From Phytohabitans houttuyneae (lineage in GTDB: Bacteria > Actinomycetota > Actinomycetes > Mycobacteriales > Micromonosporaceae), in the NCBI RefSeq assembly GCF_011764425.1, contig NZ_BLPF01000001.1:2967001-3031000 (forward strand): a stretch of DNA of 64,000 bases. The letters are read 5' to 3'. Below the pieces are notes generated by a model. It made no database searches, had not been told where the DNA came from, and was given only the letters and a program-made list of their open reading frames with translations. Made by a program: the position numbers and the translations under genes. Positions within the stretch are counted from its first letter, which is position 1. Every line of letters starts with the position of its first letter. Shown in pieces: positions 45,022-53,264 of the stretch.

Positions 45022-46381
45022 GCCCCCGCAGTCCGTGCGCCCGCGCGACACCCCCGTGCTCGTGGTCGATCTCGGCACCACCACGTCGGCCGCCGTCGTG
45101 GTCGCCGGCGAGGAGTCGGTGCCGGTGCCCGATCCGGTGAGTGGCGCCGCCGCCTGGCCGTCCGCCGTGTTGTGGGACGGGCAGCAGATGCTCGTCGGCA
45201 CGCTGGCCGAGCGGCGCAAGCGGGCCGAGCCCGAGTCGTTCGCCGCCGAGTTCAAGCGCGGGCTGGCGGCCGACGTCTCGGTGGTGCTCGGCCGCCACCG
45301 GTTTCGCCCGGTCGAGCAGGTGGTGGCGCTGCTCGCGGCGCTGCGGCTGGAGGGCGAGCGGCTCCACGGCGCACCGATCACCCGCACGCTGCTCACCGTG
45401 CCCGCCGCGTACACGAGCGCGGACCCGCGCCGCGCCCGCGTCATCGCCGCCGCGGAGGCGGCTGGCCTGGAGACGGTGGAGCTGCTGCCCGAGCCGGTCG
45501 CCGCCGCGTTCGCGCCGGTGGCGGGCCCGCCCCTCGTTCCCGGCGACCTCCTCCTCGTGTACGACCTGGGTGGCGGCACCTTCGACGCCGCCCTCCTGCG
45601 CATCGGCGAGCGGTGGCACGAGCTGCTCGGCCACGCCACCCTCGACGACTGCGGCGGCCGCGAGATCGACGCGCTGCTCGCCGCCCGCGTGCACGCCGAG
45701 GGCGAGGCGTGGCTCGCGCCGCTGCTCTCGTCCGCCGGCCCGACCGATCCGGCCACGATGCGCCTGGGCATGGCGGTCACCGACTTCGCCCAGCGGCTCA
45801 AGCACCAGCTCAGCGCCGCGCCCTCGGTCGAAGACTTCTTCCTGCCCAACGCGCCGGCCTACCGCCTCACCCAGGCCGACCTGCGCACGCTGGCCGCGCC
45901 GCTGCTCAGCCGGACCGTCACCTGCTGCACCGACCTGCTCGCCCGCCTGGGGGTGTCACCACACCAGGTCGCGGCGGTCCTCACCGTGGGCGGCGGCTCC
46001 CGCATGCCCGCCGTGAGCGACCTCCTGCAGCAGACCCTGCGGCTCCCCCTCCGCACGACCGACGACCCGGACCTCGCCGCCGTCCGCGGCGCCGCCCACT
46101 GGCTCCCCCGGAGCGGCCCTCGCCGCGTGCCCGCCGTCACCTCGCCCGAGCCGTCGATCCCGCTGTCGTTCGCCATCCCGGGCGGCTCGGCACAGCTGCT
46201 GCGCTGGCTCGTCGCGCCCGGCCAGGCCTACGTGGCGGGCGTGCCACTGGCCCGCGTCCGCCTGCCCGGCGGGGCCTTGTGGGACCTCACCGCCCGCACG
46301 CCCGGCACGCTCGACCGCTTGCTGGCCACGCCCGGCTCCGAGGTGGTTGCCCACGAGTGGCTGGCACTAGCCCGCCCCTAG
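45005..46381 (+). CDS. Hsp70-like ATPase with C-terminal lipoyl-like domain
   Basis: The 458-residue protein has complete nucleotide loops: DLGTTTSAAVVV, VPAAYTSADPRRARV, YDLGGGTFDAALL and VLTVGGGSRMPAVSDLL. Instead of an Hsp70 substrate domain it ends, from about 385, in a short hammerhead-like domain (RWLVAPGQAYVAGVPLARVR, TARTPGTLDRLLATPGSEVV) also found in the upstream protein. ATG 45005 lies 17 bases inside the preceding gene, after CAGGAG; ATG 45014 is an alternative. The overlap implies stoichiometric expression and perhaps a heteromeric ATPase. Confidence 0.82.
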   Translation: MSGMFEPPQSVRPRDTPVLVVDLGTTTSAAVVVAGEESVPVPDPVSGAAAWPSAVLWDGQQMLVGTLAERRKRAEPESFAAEFKRGLAADVSVVLGRHRFRPVEQVVALLAALRLEGERLHGAPITRTLLTVPAAYTSADPRRARVIAAAEAAGLETVELLPEPVAAAFAPVAGPPLVPGDLLLVYDLGGGTFDAALLRIGERWHELLGHATLDDCGGREIDALLAARVHAEGEAWLAPLLSSAGPTDPATMRLGMAVTDFAQRLKHQLSAAPSVEDFFLPNAPAYRLTQADLRTLAAPLLSRTVTCCTDLLARLGVSPHQVAAVLTVGGGSRMPAVSDLLQQTLRLPLRTTDDPDLAAVRGAAHWLPRSGPRRVPAVTSPEPSIPLSFAIPGGSAQLLRWLVAPGQAYVAGVPLARVRLPGGALWDLTARTPGTLDRLLATPGSEVVAHEWLALARP

Positions 46382-46399
46382 CCCGCGTTTCGTAGCGGT

Positions 46400-46418
46400 G
46401 GCCGCGCGTCGTGCGGCC
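46400..46418. terminator. Hairpin after the Hsp70-like operon
   Basis: GGCCGC and GCGGCC pair across a 7-base loop, starting 19 bases after the stop codon. It is a short but GC-only stem, consistent with a terminator. Confidence 0.5.
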
Positions 46419-46426
46419 CGTGGCCC

Positions 46427-46493
46427 GCGCGAGTCGGCAGGCTAGTAGCCGCCCCACCGCGACGACGGCGGCGAACCGCGGGCGGACTCGCGC
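46427..46493. other. Nested stem-loop (possible structured RNA element)
   Basis: The outer arms GCGCGAGTC (46427-46435) and GACTCGCGC (46485-46493) are perfect complements, and inside them GCCGCC and GGCGGC form a second stem. The whole 67-base element lies in the gap between convergent genes and overlaps the end of a possible small minus-strand frame. Confidence 0.45.
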
Positions 46494-46612
46494 ACTCCCG
46501 CCTCGAAGATCTGCAGAAGCACGGGGTAGGGAAGATCAGCTAGGTGGATCTTGCATCCTGCCTCATCAATTGCCTTACCGCGCGGGCACCGTGAGCTGGG
46601 AAGACACCGCAC
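46442..46612 (-). CDS. Possible small ORF or gene remnant with atypical codon use
   Basis: From a GTG at 46612 a 56-codon frame reads KAIDEAGCKIHLADLPYPVL, then QIFEAGVRES and ends RWGGY before TAG. The central part looks protein-like but uses codons rare in this genome (GCA, ATT, GAT, GGA, CTA, CTT), in a locally lower-GC patch at about 46500-46590. There is no clear ribosome site. It may be the tail of a transferred or decayed gene. I recognise no family. Confidence 0.35.
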   Translation of the reverse strand: MRCLPSSRCPRGKAIDEAGCKIHLADLPYPVLLQIFEAGVRESARGSPPSSRWGGY

Positions 46613-46661
46613 GCACCGGGGCGAAGCCGACCGCGCGACGGCGCCGAGACCGCCGCGAACT

Positions 46662-47519
46662 CTACGCCGCGCGGAGTCCTGTGTGGATGGTGCGGGCGTC
46701 GAGCCAGTAGAGGTCGTCGCGGAGGCCGAGCCACGCGGTGTCCGCCGAGTCCAGCAGGCAGTCCCAGGCGTCCAGGTCGGCGGGGTCCAGCAGCCCCGCC
46801 GGGCGCAGGTGGTCGACCCGGTGTGCCAGCTTGTCCAGCACGCGGTTGACCTCAGCGTCCGTAAGCGGCAGCTCGCGCTCGAAGAGCGTCGTACGGGCGG
46901 CGACCTCGGTCAGGCCGGCGCGGCGCAGGCACTCGCTCCAGCCGTACGGCATCCGCACCGACCCCGGCAGCCCCGCCCGCATCGCCGCGAACCAGCGGTC
47001 CTGCGCCGCGTCCAGCCGTACCTCAAGGCCGGGCTCGCCGACGCCAAGGTCCCACGGCAGGTGCCGCGCGGGCAGGCCGCCCTCGGCCAGTGCCAGCCGG
47101 CCGCCCCCGCCCAGGAGGCCGGCCAGCGCGTTGACCGCCGCCTGCTGGTCGCCGGCGTGGTGCACCGACGCGGACGCCCACACCAGGTCGGCCGTCTCGC
47201 CGAGCGCGGCCCGCAGGTCGGTCAGGTCGCCGTCGAGGTCGGCTGCCACGAACTCGAGGTCCGGCGCGCGCTCCTTCGCCACGGCCAGGATCGCCGGCTC
47301 GCCGTCCACGCCGACCGCGCGACCACCGGGGCCGAGGGCTGTCGCGAGTGCGCGGGTCATGCCGGCACCGCCGCACCCCACGTCCACCGCCAGGCGGTCG
47401 CCGGGGCGGACGAGGGCGGCCGCGGTGGCCGCGTACCAGCTGGCCTCCTCGCCGGCGAGACGACCGAGATGCGCAGTTTGTTCCGACCAGACCACCGTGT
47501 ACGGATCCTCACTCGTCAC
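46662..47519 (-). CDS. SAM-dependent methyltransferase
   Basis: The 285-residue protein has the class I SAM-binding motif VDVGCGGAGMTRALA, an acidic end of strand 2 (AVGVDGEPAIL) and motif LDGDLTDLRAA, followed by a C-terminal lid region. The substrate is unknown. GTG 47519 is preferred because upstream sequence (CCGRRRH) is not family-like; no good ribosome site is seen. It is divergent from the kinase at 47588 by 68 bases. Confidence 0.82.
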   Translation of the reverse strand: MTSEDPYTVVWSEQTAHLGRLAGEEASWYAATAAALVRPGDRLAVDVGCGGAGMTRALATALGPGGRAVGVDGEPAILAVAKERAPDLEFVAADLDGDLTDLRAALGETADLVWASASVHHAGDQQAAVNALAGLLGGGGRLALAEGGLPARHLPWDLGVGEPGLEVRLDAAQDRWFAAMRAGLPGSVRMPYGWSECLRRAGLTEVAARTTLFERELPLTDAEVNRVLDKLAHRVDHLRPAGLLDPADLDAWDCLLDSADTAWLGLRDDLYWLDARTIHTGLRAA

Positions 47520-47587
47520 CGGCCCATTGTGTCGTCTCCTGCCACAGCAGGAGGCCACCTTGTCCGTCAGCGGCCTACTGTTCGGAT

Positions 47588-48811
47588 GTGGTGACCCAGT
47601 GGATCGGCCGGCTCTTCGACGAGCGGGCCTGGCCGGCGCGCCTGACGCTGCTTTTCGTGCTGACCGTCGGCTACCTGACGCTGCTGCGCGCTCCCGACTC
47701 GCCGCCGACGCTCGCCGACTGGATCATCGCGCTGGCGGCGGTGGGGGCGAGCGCGGGCGGCGGGCGGTGGCCGCTGGCGACGCCCATCGTGCAGGCCGGC
47801 CTGCTCGCCGTGGCGTACCAGGTGGGCACCCACGCCTCCGTCGTCGTGAAGGTCGCCACCGCCGTCGCCCTCTTCGAGCTCGCCATGCGCCGCACAGGCT
47901 GGAAAGTCCTGGTGGGCACGCTCGCACCCACCGCCGTGTACGTCCTGCATCCCAGCGGCGGCATCCCCTCGCTCCTCTACCGCGCCGCGGTCATGGTCGG
48001 CGCGCCGGTGCTGATCGGCGCGTACATCCGCTCGTTGCGCCAGACCGCCGCGCAGGCGCAGCAACGGGTGGCCGAGGAGGAGCGGCGCCGCCTGTCGGAG
48101 ACGCGGGCGGCGCGGGCCACGGAGCGTACGGCGATTGCCCGTGAACTCCACGATGTCGTGGCACACCACGTCGCCTCGATCGTGCTGCGGGTGGGCGTGG
48201 CGCGGCACGTGCTGCCGGCGGACGACCCGCGCGTGCGCGAGGTGCTCGACGACGTGCACGGCAGCGGCACCGCGACCCTCTCCGCCCTGCGGCGGCTGGT
48301 GACGGTGCTGCGTGACCCGGAGGTGGGCGACACGCCGCCGTTCGTGGAGCCGGGCGAGCTGCACGCCGCGCTCGACGAGGTGGTGCAACGCGGCCGGCAG
48401 GTGGGCCTGGACATCGCGTCGTCGGTCGACCCGGCGGTCGGCGACCTCGATCCGGTGCGCGGGCTCGCCGTCCTCCGCCTCACCCAGGAAGGCCTCACGA
48501 ACGTCGCCAAGCACGCCGGCACCGCCGCCCACGCCGAGATCTCGATGCGCCTCACACCCGACGACACGGTGCTGCTGGAGATCGTCGACGACGGCGGTAC
48601 GAGCCCGCCGGCGCTGCCCACCGCGGGCGACGTGCCGGGCCACGGCCTGGTCGGCATGCGCGAGCGGGTCGAGCTGCTCGGCGGCTCGCTCTCCGTGGGC
48701 CGCGAGGGACGGGGATGGCGGCTCTCCGCGCTGCTGCCGTCGGCGTCGCCGCCCGCGCCCAGGCGGTCCGCGCGGGTCTGCCACCCCAAGACGGCGCAGG
48801 CCCCCGCGTGA
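47588..48811 (+). CDS. Sensor histidine kinase, HisKA_3 type
   Basis: The 407-residue kinase has four to five N-terminal membrane helices (about 17-150), a coiled coil, TAIARELHDVVAHHVASIVL with the phosphoacceptor His, and a HATPase domain (GLTNVAKHAGTAA, GLVGMRERVELLGG). It starts at GTG 47588 without a visible ribosome site, so its mRNA may be leaderless. The stop overlaps the GTG of the response regulator. The adjacent methyltransferase or Erm gene could be targets, but this is only positional. Confidence 0.9.
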   Translation: MVTQWIGRLFDERAWPARLTLLFVLTVGYLTLLRAPDSPPTLADWIIALAAVGASAGGGRWPLATPIVQAGLLAVAYQVGTHASVVVKVATAVALFELAMRRTGWKVLVGTLAPTAVYVLHPSGGIPSLLYRAAVMVGAPVLIGAYIRSLRQTAAQAQQRVAEEERRRLSETRAARATERTAIARELHDVVAHHVASIVLRVGVARHVLPADDPRVREVLDDVHGSGTATLSALRRLVTVLRDPEVGDTPPFVEPGELHAALDEVVQRGRQVGLDIASSVDPAVGDLDPVRGLAVLRLTQEGLTNVAKHAGTAAHAEISMRLTPDDTVLLEIVDDGGTSPPALPTAGDVPGHGLVGMRERVELLGGSLSVGREGRGWRLSALLPSASPPAPRRSARVCHPKTAQAPA

Positions 48812-49455
48812 TCCGGGTATTGCTCGCCGACGACCAGCACCTCGTCCGCGCCGGCCTGCGCATGCTCTGCACCGCCGCGCCCGACGTCGAGGTGGTGGGC
48901 GAGGCGGACAGCGGCGCCGAGGCGGTGCGCCTCGCCGAGCAGGTGCTGCCCGACGTCATCCTCATGGACCTGCGCATGCCGGGCGTCGACGGCATCACCG
49001 CCACCGCGCGCATCCTCGCCGCGCGGCCGTCGGTGCGCGTGGTGGTGCTCACCACGTTCGACGACGACGATCACCTCTACCCCGCGCTGGCCGCCGGCGC
49101 GTGCGGCTTCCTGGTCAAGGACGCCGCCCCCGAAGACCTGCTGGACGGGGTGCGCCGGGCGGCCGCGGGCGGCTCCCCCTTCAGCCCCGCGGTGCTGCGC
49201 CGCCTCGTCGCGTCCGCGGTGCACAGCCGCTCGGCGCCCGCCGACCCGTCCCGGCCGGACTTCGGCCTCACCCCGCGCGAGACCGAGGTGCTCGCGCTCG
49301 TCGGCGAGGGCCTGTCGAACGGCGAGATCGCCGAACGCCTCCACCTCGGCGTGACCACGGTCAAGACGCACATCGCGAGCCTCATGACCAAGACCGCCAC
49401 GCCAAACCGGGTGCGCCTCGCGGTGCTCGCGGTCCAATCGGGCGTCACCGCCTAG
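48808..49455 (+). CDS. NarL/FixJ-family response regulator
   Basis: The 215-residue regulator has VLLADDQHLV, the phosphoacceptor Asp in VILMDLRMPGVDG, Lys in CGFLVKDAAPE and a C-terminal LuxR helix-turn-helix (LTPRETEVLALVGEGLSNGE). It is coupled to the kinase by a GTGA overlap. It converges on the Erm gene with a small hairpin between them. Confidence 0.92.
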   Translation: MIRVLLADDQHLVRAGLRMLCTAAPDVEVVGEADSGAEAVRLAEQVLPDVILMDLRMPGVDGITATARILAARPSVRVVVLTTFDDDDHLYPALAAGACGFLVKDAAPEDLLDGVRRAAAGGSPFSPAVLRRLVASAVHSRSAPADPSRPDFGLTPRETEVLALVGEGLSNGEIAERLHLGVTTVKTHIASLMTKTATPNRVRLAVLAVQSGVTA

Positions 49456-49479
49456 ATCAAAATCCAGAAGAGGTGAGCT

Positions 49480-49496
49480 ACCGCGATGTCCGCGGT
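49480..49496. terminator. Short hairpin between the regulator and the Erm gene
   Basis: ACCGCG and CGCGGT pair across a 5-base loop in the 66-base gap between convergent genes. The stem is short, so this is a moderate call. Confidence 0.5.
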
Positions 49497-49521
49497 GGTC
49501 CGGACCGTTGCTCCCGCGGCC

Positions 49522-50340
49522 TCACCCTCCGCGTTTGGCAAGACCCAAGCCCGGAGGCGCGCCCAGCAGGCGGAAGAGCAGCAGCCACTGCTCCGGCCAC
49601 ACATGACCGACCACTGTGGACATGTCGAGCCGCGCGGCCCGGAAAGCGCCGTCCACCTTGCGCGCCGGGTAGCGCTGCCGCAGCGACGCGTGCAGTGAGC
49701 CGCCGCCGCCGCCGAAGCCGAGGTCCACAAAGGACCGGTACGCCGCCCTCGCCCGGCCGGGCACGAGTGGCGCCGGCCGCCGTGAAAGGCGCAGGATGCC
49801 GGAGTCAACGCGCGGCACCGGGCGGAAGGCACGCCGGGAGATGCGGCCGTACAGCCCCCAGTGAAACTCCGGCCACGTCGCCACCGTCAGCCGGCTCCAC
49901 CGTCCATAGTCGCCTGTGCGCTTGCGGGCGTACTCGAGCTGGGTCACGAGCGTCGCCGACGTGAGCGCCGGCGCGCGCAGGCACCACTGCACGATCGGTG
50001 CGGTCAGCGCGTACGGGATGTTGCCCACCACCGCGAACGGCTCGCGCGGCGGTCGGGCGGTCAGAAAGTCCTGGTGCCGCACGGCCACGTTCTCCGGCAC
50101 GGCGAGGGCGGTGGCGAAGGCGGGGTCGACCTCGTACGCCACGACCCGCCCGGCCGCCTCGGCCAGCCGCCGCGTGAGCCGCCCGTCACCGGCGCCCACC
50201 TCCAGCACCAGGTCGCCGCGGCCCGGAGCGGCGGCGCGGACCACGCGGCCGAGCGCGCCCGGATCGTTCAGGAAGGTCTGCGACAGCACCCGCCGGGTGC
50301 GGTCGCGCTCGTTTCGGATGGGTTGGGTGTTGTGCGCCAC
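49522..50340 (-). CDS. erm: Erm-type 23S rRNA (adenine-N6) methyltransferase
   Basis: The 272-residue enzyme should dimethylate A2058 of 23S rRNA and give macrolide-lincosamide-streptogramin B resistance. It has QTFLNDPGALGRVV, SAM motif VLEVGAGDGRLTRRLA, EVDPAFA, the catalytic NIPY, and the Erm-specific TGDYGRWSRLTVATWPEFHW and FRPVPRVDSGILRL. These last motifs separate Erm from the housekeeping KsgA. The start is GTG 50340 with GGGAGAGGA nine bases upstream. A 260-base leader with a small ORF and hairpins suggests inducible expression. Actinomycetes that make macrolides often carry such genes; no biosynthetic cluster is visible here. Confidence 0.9.
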   Translation of the reverse strand: MAHNTQPIRNERDRTRRVLSQTFLNDPGALGRVVRAAAPGRGDLVLEVGAGDGRLTRRLAEAAGRVVAYEVDPAFATALAVPENVAVRHQDFLTARPPREPFAVVGNIPYALTAPIVQWCLRAPALTSATLVTQLEYARKRTGDYGRWSRLTVATWPEFHWGLYGRISRRAFRPVPRVDSGILRLSRRPAPLVPGRARAAYRSFVDLGFGGGGGSLHASLRQRYPARKVDGAFRAARLDMSTVVGHVWPEQWLLLFRLLGAPPGLGLAKRGG

Positions 50341-50358
50341 TGCCGGCGTCCTCTCCCA

Positions 50359-50444
50359 CCGGCCCACACGCGGGGCCGGCACTGCGCGGACAGGCCGTGG
50401 CGGGAGCGTGGCAGTGCGAACGCACGCGAAAGCGAGGCCTGTCC
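50359..50444 (-). promoter_or_regulatory. Candidate attenuator hairpins in the erm leader
   Basis: Three pairings are visible: GGACAGGCC (50388-50396) with GGCCTGTCC (50436-50444); inside it GTGCG-AA-CGCAC (50414-50425); and CCGGCCC (50359-50365) with GGGCCGG (50373-50379), the last directly upstream of the erm ribosome site (50350-50357). Sequence complementary to that site (GGGAGCG, 50402-50408 on the plus strand) lies within the first structure. Alternative folding after ribosome stalling is a known mode of erm induction. Confidence 0.55.
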
Positions 50445-50501
50445 GAGACGGTTAAGGGCTCGGAGGGCCCTGGAAGAGAACGCGGAGTGAGTGTGCGGCG
50501 A

Positions 50502-50600
50502 TCAGCCCAGGGCCGGACGCACCAGCCAAGGCCTGACAACGAAGGCAGGACCCCACGCACCCATCAGGGCGGGGGTCATGTTGAGCAGGGCGTGTGGCAT
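50502..50600 (-). CDS. Candidate Erm leader peptide, 32 aa
   Basis: An ATG at 50600 opens a 32-codon frame (MPHALLNMTPALMGAWGPAF, then a VVRPWLVRP stretch) that stops at 50502, 161 bases before the erm start and 58 bases before the first attenuator arm. There is no ribosome site, so the message may be leaderless. Position, size and downstream hairpins fit a leader peptide whose translation senses macrolides. This is inference. Confidence 0.45.
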   Translation of the reverse strand: MPHALLNMTPALMGAWGPAFVVRPWLVRPALG

Positions 50601-50678
50601 GGCACCGACGCTAGCGCAATCTCGACGGAGCCTGTATCGGATTTCCGCCAGCCCGCTCTTATGTTGCATGAGCGAACG

Positions 50679-53192
50679 TCACCAACCGGCGCCGAAGCAC
50701 ACCAGCGGCGCCAGGTCCTCCTCGGCCTTGGCCGCGCTCTCGATTGCGGCCGCCAGCGCGGCGGCCGGTGACTCACCATCTCGCAGTGCCGCGTGGTGGG
50801 CCGGACCGACCTGGTAAGCGACCGCGTCGGCGATCCGCGCGACGCCGGCCACGACACTCCCCGCGCCGCCGTGCAGCAGTGCGGCGGTCATCCCCAGCGT
50901 CTCCTCGCCCGGCCGAGGCCGGGCGAGGCCCAACTCGCACGCCGACAGCACGATGTGCGCCGGCAGCCTCGGCAGCTGATGCAGCTCGTGGCCGAAGAGC
51001 GGCCCGTCGGCCAGCTCCAGGTGGGAGAAGAGCGGGTTGTCCGGCTCGTGCACACCGTGCGCGGCCACGTGCAGCACGTCCGCGGTGCGCGCCGCGTCGC
51101 GTACCCCCGCTGTGGTGGACTCCGCCGGCGAGTGCACCGACCACACCTCCGCGACCAGCCGCACCTCCTCCGCGGCCCGGGCCACCCGCGGGCCCGCGGC
51201 CAGCGCCAGCGTCGGCCGCGTCGGCAGCGCGGCCCGGTCGCGAGCGGCCAGCCACGCGGTCGCCGACGCCACGACCGCCAGCGGGCGCCCGCGCAGGGCT
51301 GGCAGGAGCGTCCACGGCACGGCCACGAGCCCGGCTGCCGGCGCCAGCAGCAGCGGCCCGTCGGCCAGGTGCCGCCGCAGCGGGTGCCAGAGCAGCTCGT
51401 CGAGGCGCTGCAGTGACCGCCGGCTCGCCGCCCGCACGCTGAGCCGCATCGGCTCCGGCAGGTTGAGCGTGGCGAGCGCGTCGAGGTCGGCGCGGACCCG
51501 GTGGAGCAGCTCGATGGCGGGCGCCGCCGGACCGAGATCGAGCAGTGCGCGCCGGCGCGGCCCGGCCACGAGCGCGTGCAGCCGGCCGCCCGAGAGAAGG
51601 TGCGCCACGTAGGTGGCGTCCGCGACCGCGAGCTGGTCCTGCACCTCGCCGAGCGGTGCGGGCGCGAGCGTCTGTCCCGGGCCCGGCGTGTACCAGGAGC
51701 GCTGCCGGATCAGCCGCTCCAGCTGGGCGCATCGGGTGCGCAACGCGGGCACGGGGTGGCCGGCGAGCACGGCGCCGCGCAGCTCGACGCGGAGGTGGCG
51801 CAGCTCCTCCAGCATGCCCGCGGCCTCGGGGTCGGTCGGCGGCACCACGGGAGGCAGGCGCGTGGAGAGTGCGCGGGCCCGCTCGGCCCAGCCGAAGACC
51901 GTCGCCGGCCGGCCGGTCGCCAGCGCGCGGGCCAGCCCCTGCTCGGCGAGGCGCCGGCCGTGGCCGCTGACCGCCGTCTGCAGGTCGAGGCTGCCGAACG
52001 ACGCCTGGTACCGGTGCAGGTCGGCGAGCGCGGCCCGCAGCTCGGCATCGGCCCGCCCCGGCAGGCCCTGCGCGTCGGCCAGCCTGGCCCGCACCGACCG
52101 CGCGGCGAGTCGCGTCGCGATCGGGTCGTCGCGGCGCAGGTTGATGGCGCCAGCGGCGGCGACCCGGATCTCCTCGACGCTCCCTTGTGGACGGATGGCG
52201 AGCAGCGCCGCGATCCCGGTCAGCGTGGCCCGGCGCGCCTCGTCGTCGAGGCCCGCACTGGCCAGCTCGGCGGCCACCCGGGCGGCGTCGCCGGCGACCG
52301 ACCGCATCCCGCGCCCCCGCTCCACGGCGGCCGCGAGGGCGATGTGCTGCGCGAGCAGCGTCCACGCGTCGGCACCGCGGGCGGCGAAGCGCTTGCGGGC
52401 CCGCTCGGCGAGCCGCCGCGCGTCCGGGTACCGCTCCTCCAGCAGCGCGACCTGCGCCCGGGCCAGCTCGGCCTCGGCCTGGTCCTGTGGCGCCCGAGCG
52501 CCGCGAAACAGGTCGACCGCGTGGGCGAGGTCGTCGTCGGCCTCCCGCCACAGGCCGGCCGCGAGCAGCACCTGCGCGCGGTCGATGTAGTAGACCGCCG
52601 CATACATCGGGGACTGGCTGCTCAGCGTGGACTGGACGGTGTCCATCTCGCGCAGGGCCCGGGGCAGCGCGCCGGAAAGCAGGTAGAGGTAGCCGAGGTT
52701 GTGCGCCGCCTTGGCCGCGAGCATGTCCAGGCCGTGCCGGCCGGCGACGTCGATGCACCGGCGGAAGTCGGCCCGCGCCGCGGCCAGCACACCCCGCTGC
52801 ATGTGCAGGATGCCCCGGTTGAGCAGCGGCCGGCAGATGTCTTCGGGCTCCGACTCGTCCAGCAGGCTCACCGCCGCGTCGAGCGCGGCCAGCGCGTCGG
52901 GCGACCGCCCGGCACGCATGTAGAGGAGCCCTCGCTGCGCGGCGACCATGCCGCGCAGGCGCGCCGGCAGGTCGACCACCTCGTCGGCCTCACCGAGCAG
53001 GGCGAGCCCTTCGTCGAGGCTGTGCCGCTCGGCCTGGTGGTAGGCGAGGCTGATCAGGATCCGGGCGCGCAGGCCGGGCTCGGGGTCGCGGCGCAGCGCG
53101 GTGTGCAGCAACCGCCGAGCTGCGGCGTGCCGTCCGCGCTCGGTTTCCCGTACGGACTGGGCGTGCAGCTCGGCGGCGCTGGCAACGGGCAC
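50679..53192 (-). CDS. TPR-CHAT protease (caspase-like peptidase), 837 aa
   Basis: The N-terminal 430 residues or so are helical repeats of TPR type (LHTALRRDPEPGLRARILIS, AAKAAHNLGYLYLLSGALPR). A linker with LLEERYPDARRLAERARKR-like helices leads to a CHAT domain in the last 300 residues, with catalytic His712 (LHVAAHG) and Cys752 (VLSACELG). CHAT domains are caspase-clan (CD) cysteine proteases: separase relatives, and effectors of bacterial gasdermin and type III-E CRISPR defence. No signal peptide is present. It is the last gene of the sigma/subtilase operon, 72 bases after the subtilase stop, starting at GTG. Confidence 0.88.
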   Translation of the reverse strand: MPVASAAELHAQSVRETERGRHAAARRLLHTALRRDPEPGLRARILISLAYHQAERHSLDEGLALLGEADEVVDLPARLRGMVAAQRGLLYMRAGRSPDALAALDAAVSLLDESEPEDICRPLLNRGILHMQRGVLAAARADFRRCIDVAGRHGLDMLAAKAAHNLGYLYLLSGALPRALREMDTVQSTLSSQSPMYAAVYYIDRAQVLLAAGLWREADDDLAHAVDLFRGARAPQDQAEAELARAQVALLEERYPDARRLAERARKRFAARGADAWTLLAQHIALAAAVERGRGMRSVAGDAARVAAELASAGLDDEARRATLTGIAALLAIRPQGSVEEIRVAAAGAINLRRDDPIATRLAARSVRARLADAQGLPGRADAELRAALADLHRYQASFGSLDLQTAVSGHGRRLAEQGLARALATGRPATVFGWAERARALSTRLPPVVPPTDPEAAGMLEELRHLRVELRGAVLAGHPVPALRTRCAQLERLIRQRSWYTPGPGQTLAPAPLGEVQDQLAVADATYVAHLLSGGRLHALVAGPRRRALLDLGPAAPAIELLHRVRADLDALATLNLPEPMRLSVRAASRRSLQRLDELLWHPLRRHLADGPLLLAPAAGLVAVPWTLLPALRGRPLAVVASATAWLAARDRAALPTRPTLALAAGPRVARAAEEVRLVAEVWSVHSPAESTTAGVRDAARTADVLHVAAHGVHEPDNPLFSHLELADGPLFGHELHQLPRLPAHIVLSACELGLARPRPGEETLGMTAALLHGGAGSVVAGVARIADAVAYQVGPAHHAALRDGESPAAALAAAIESAAKAEEDLAPLVCFGAGW

Positions 53193-53264
53193 GCCCCATC
53201 ATGGCACGGCGACCCGCGACCCCGACTCGACCGATGATCCGGGGTTGTCGGTGCTCCCCTTCGC

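Noticed and set aside
49522-50340. KsgA/RsmA housekeeping 16S rRNA dimethyltransferase instead of Erm
   Set aside because: The TGDYGRW and FRPVPRVDSG motifs and the leader region follow Erm proteins, and the KsgA-specific C-terminal features are not seen.
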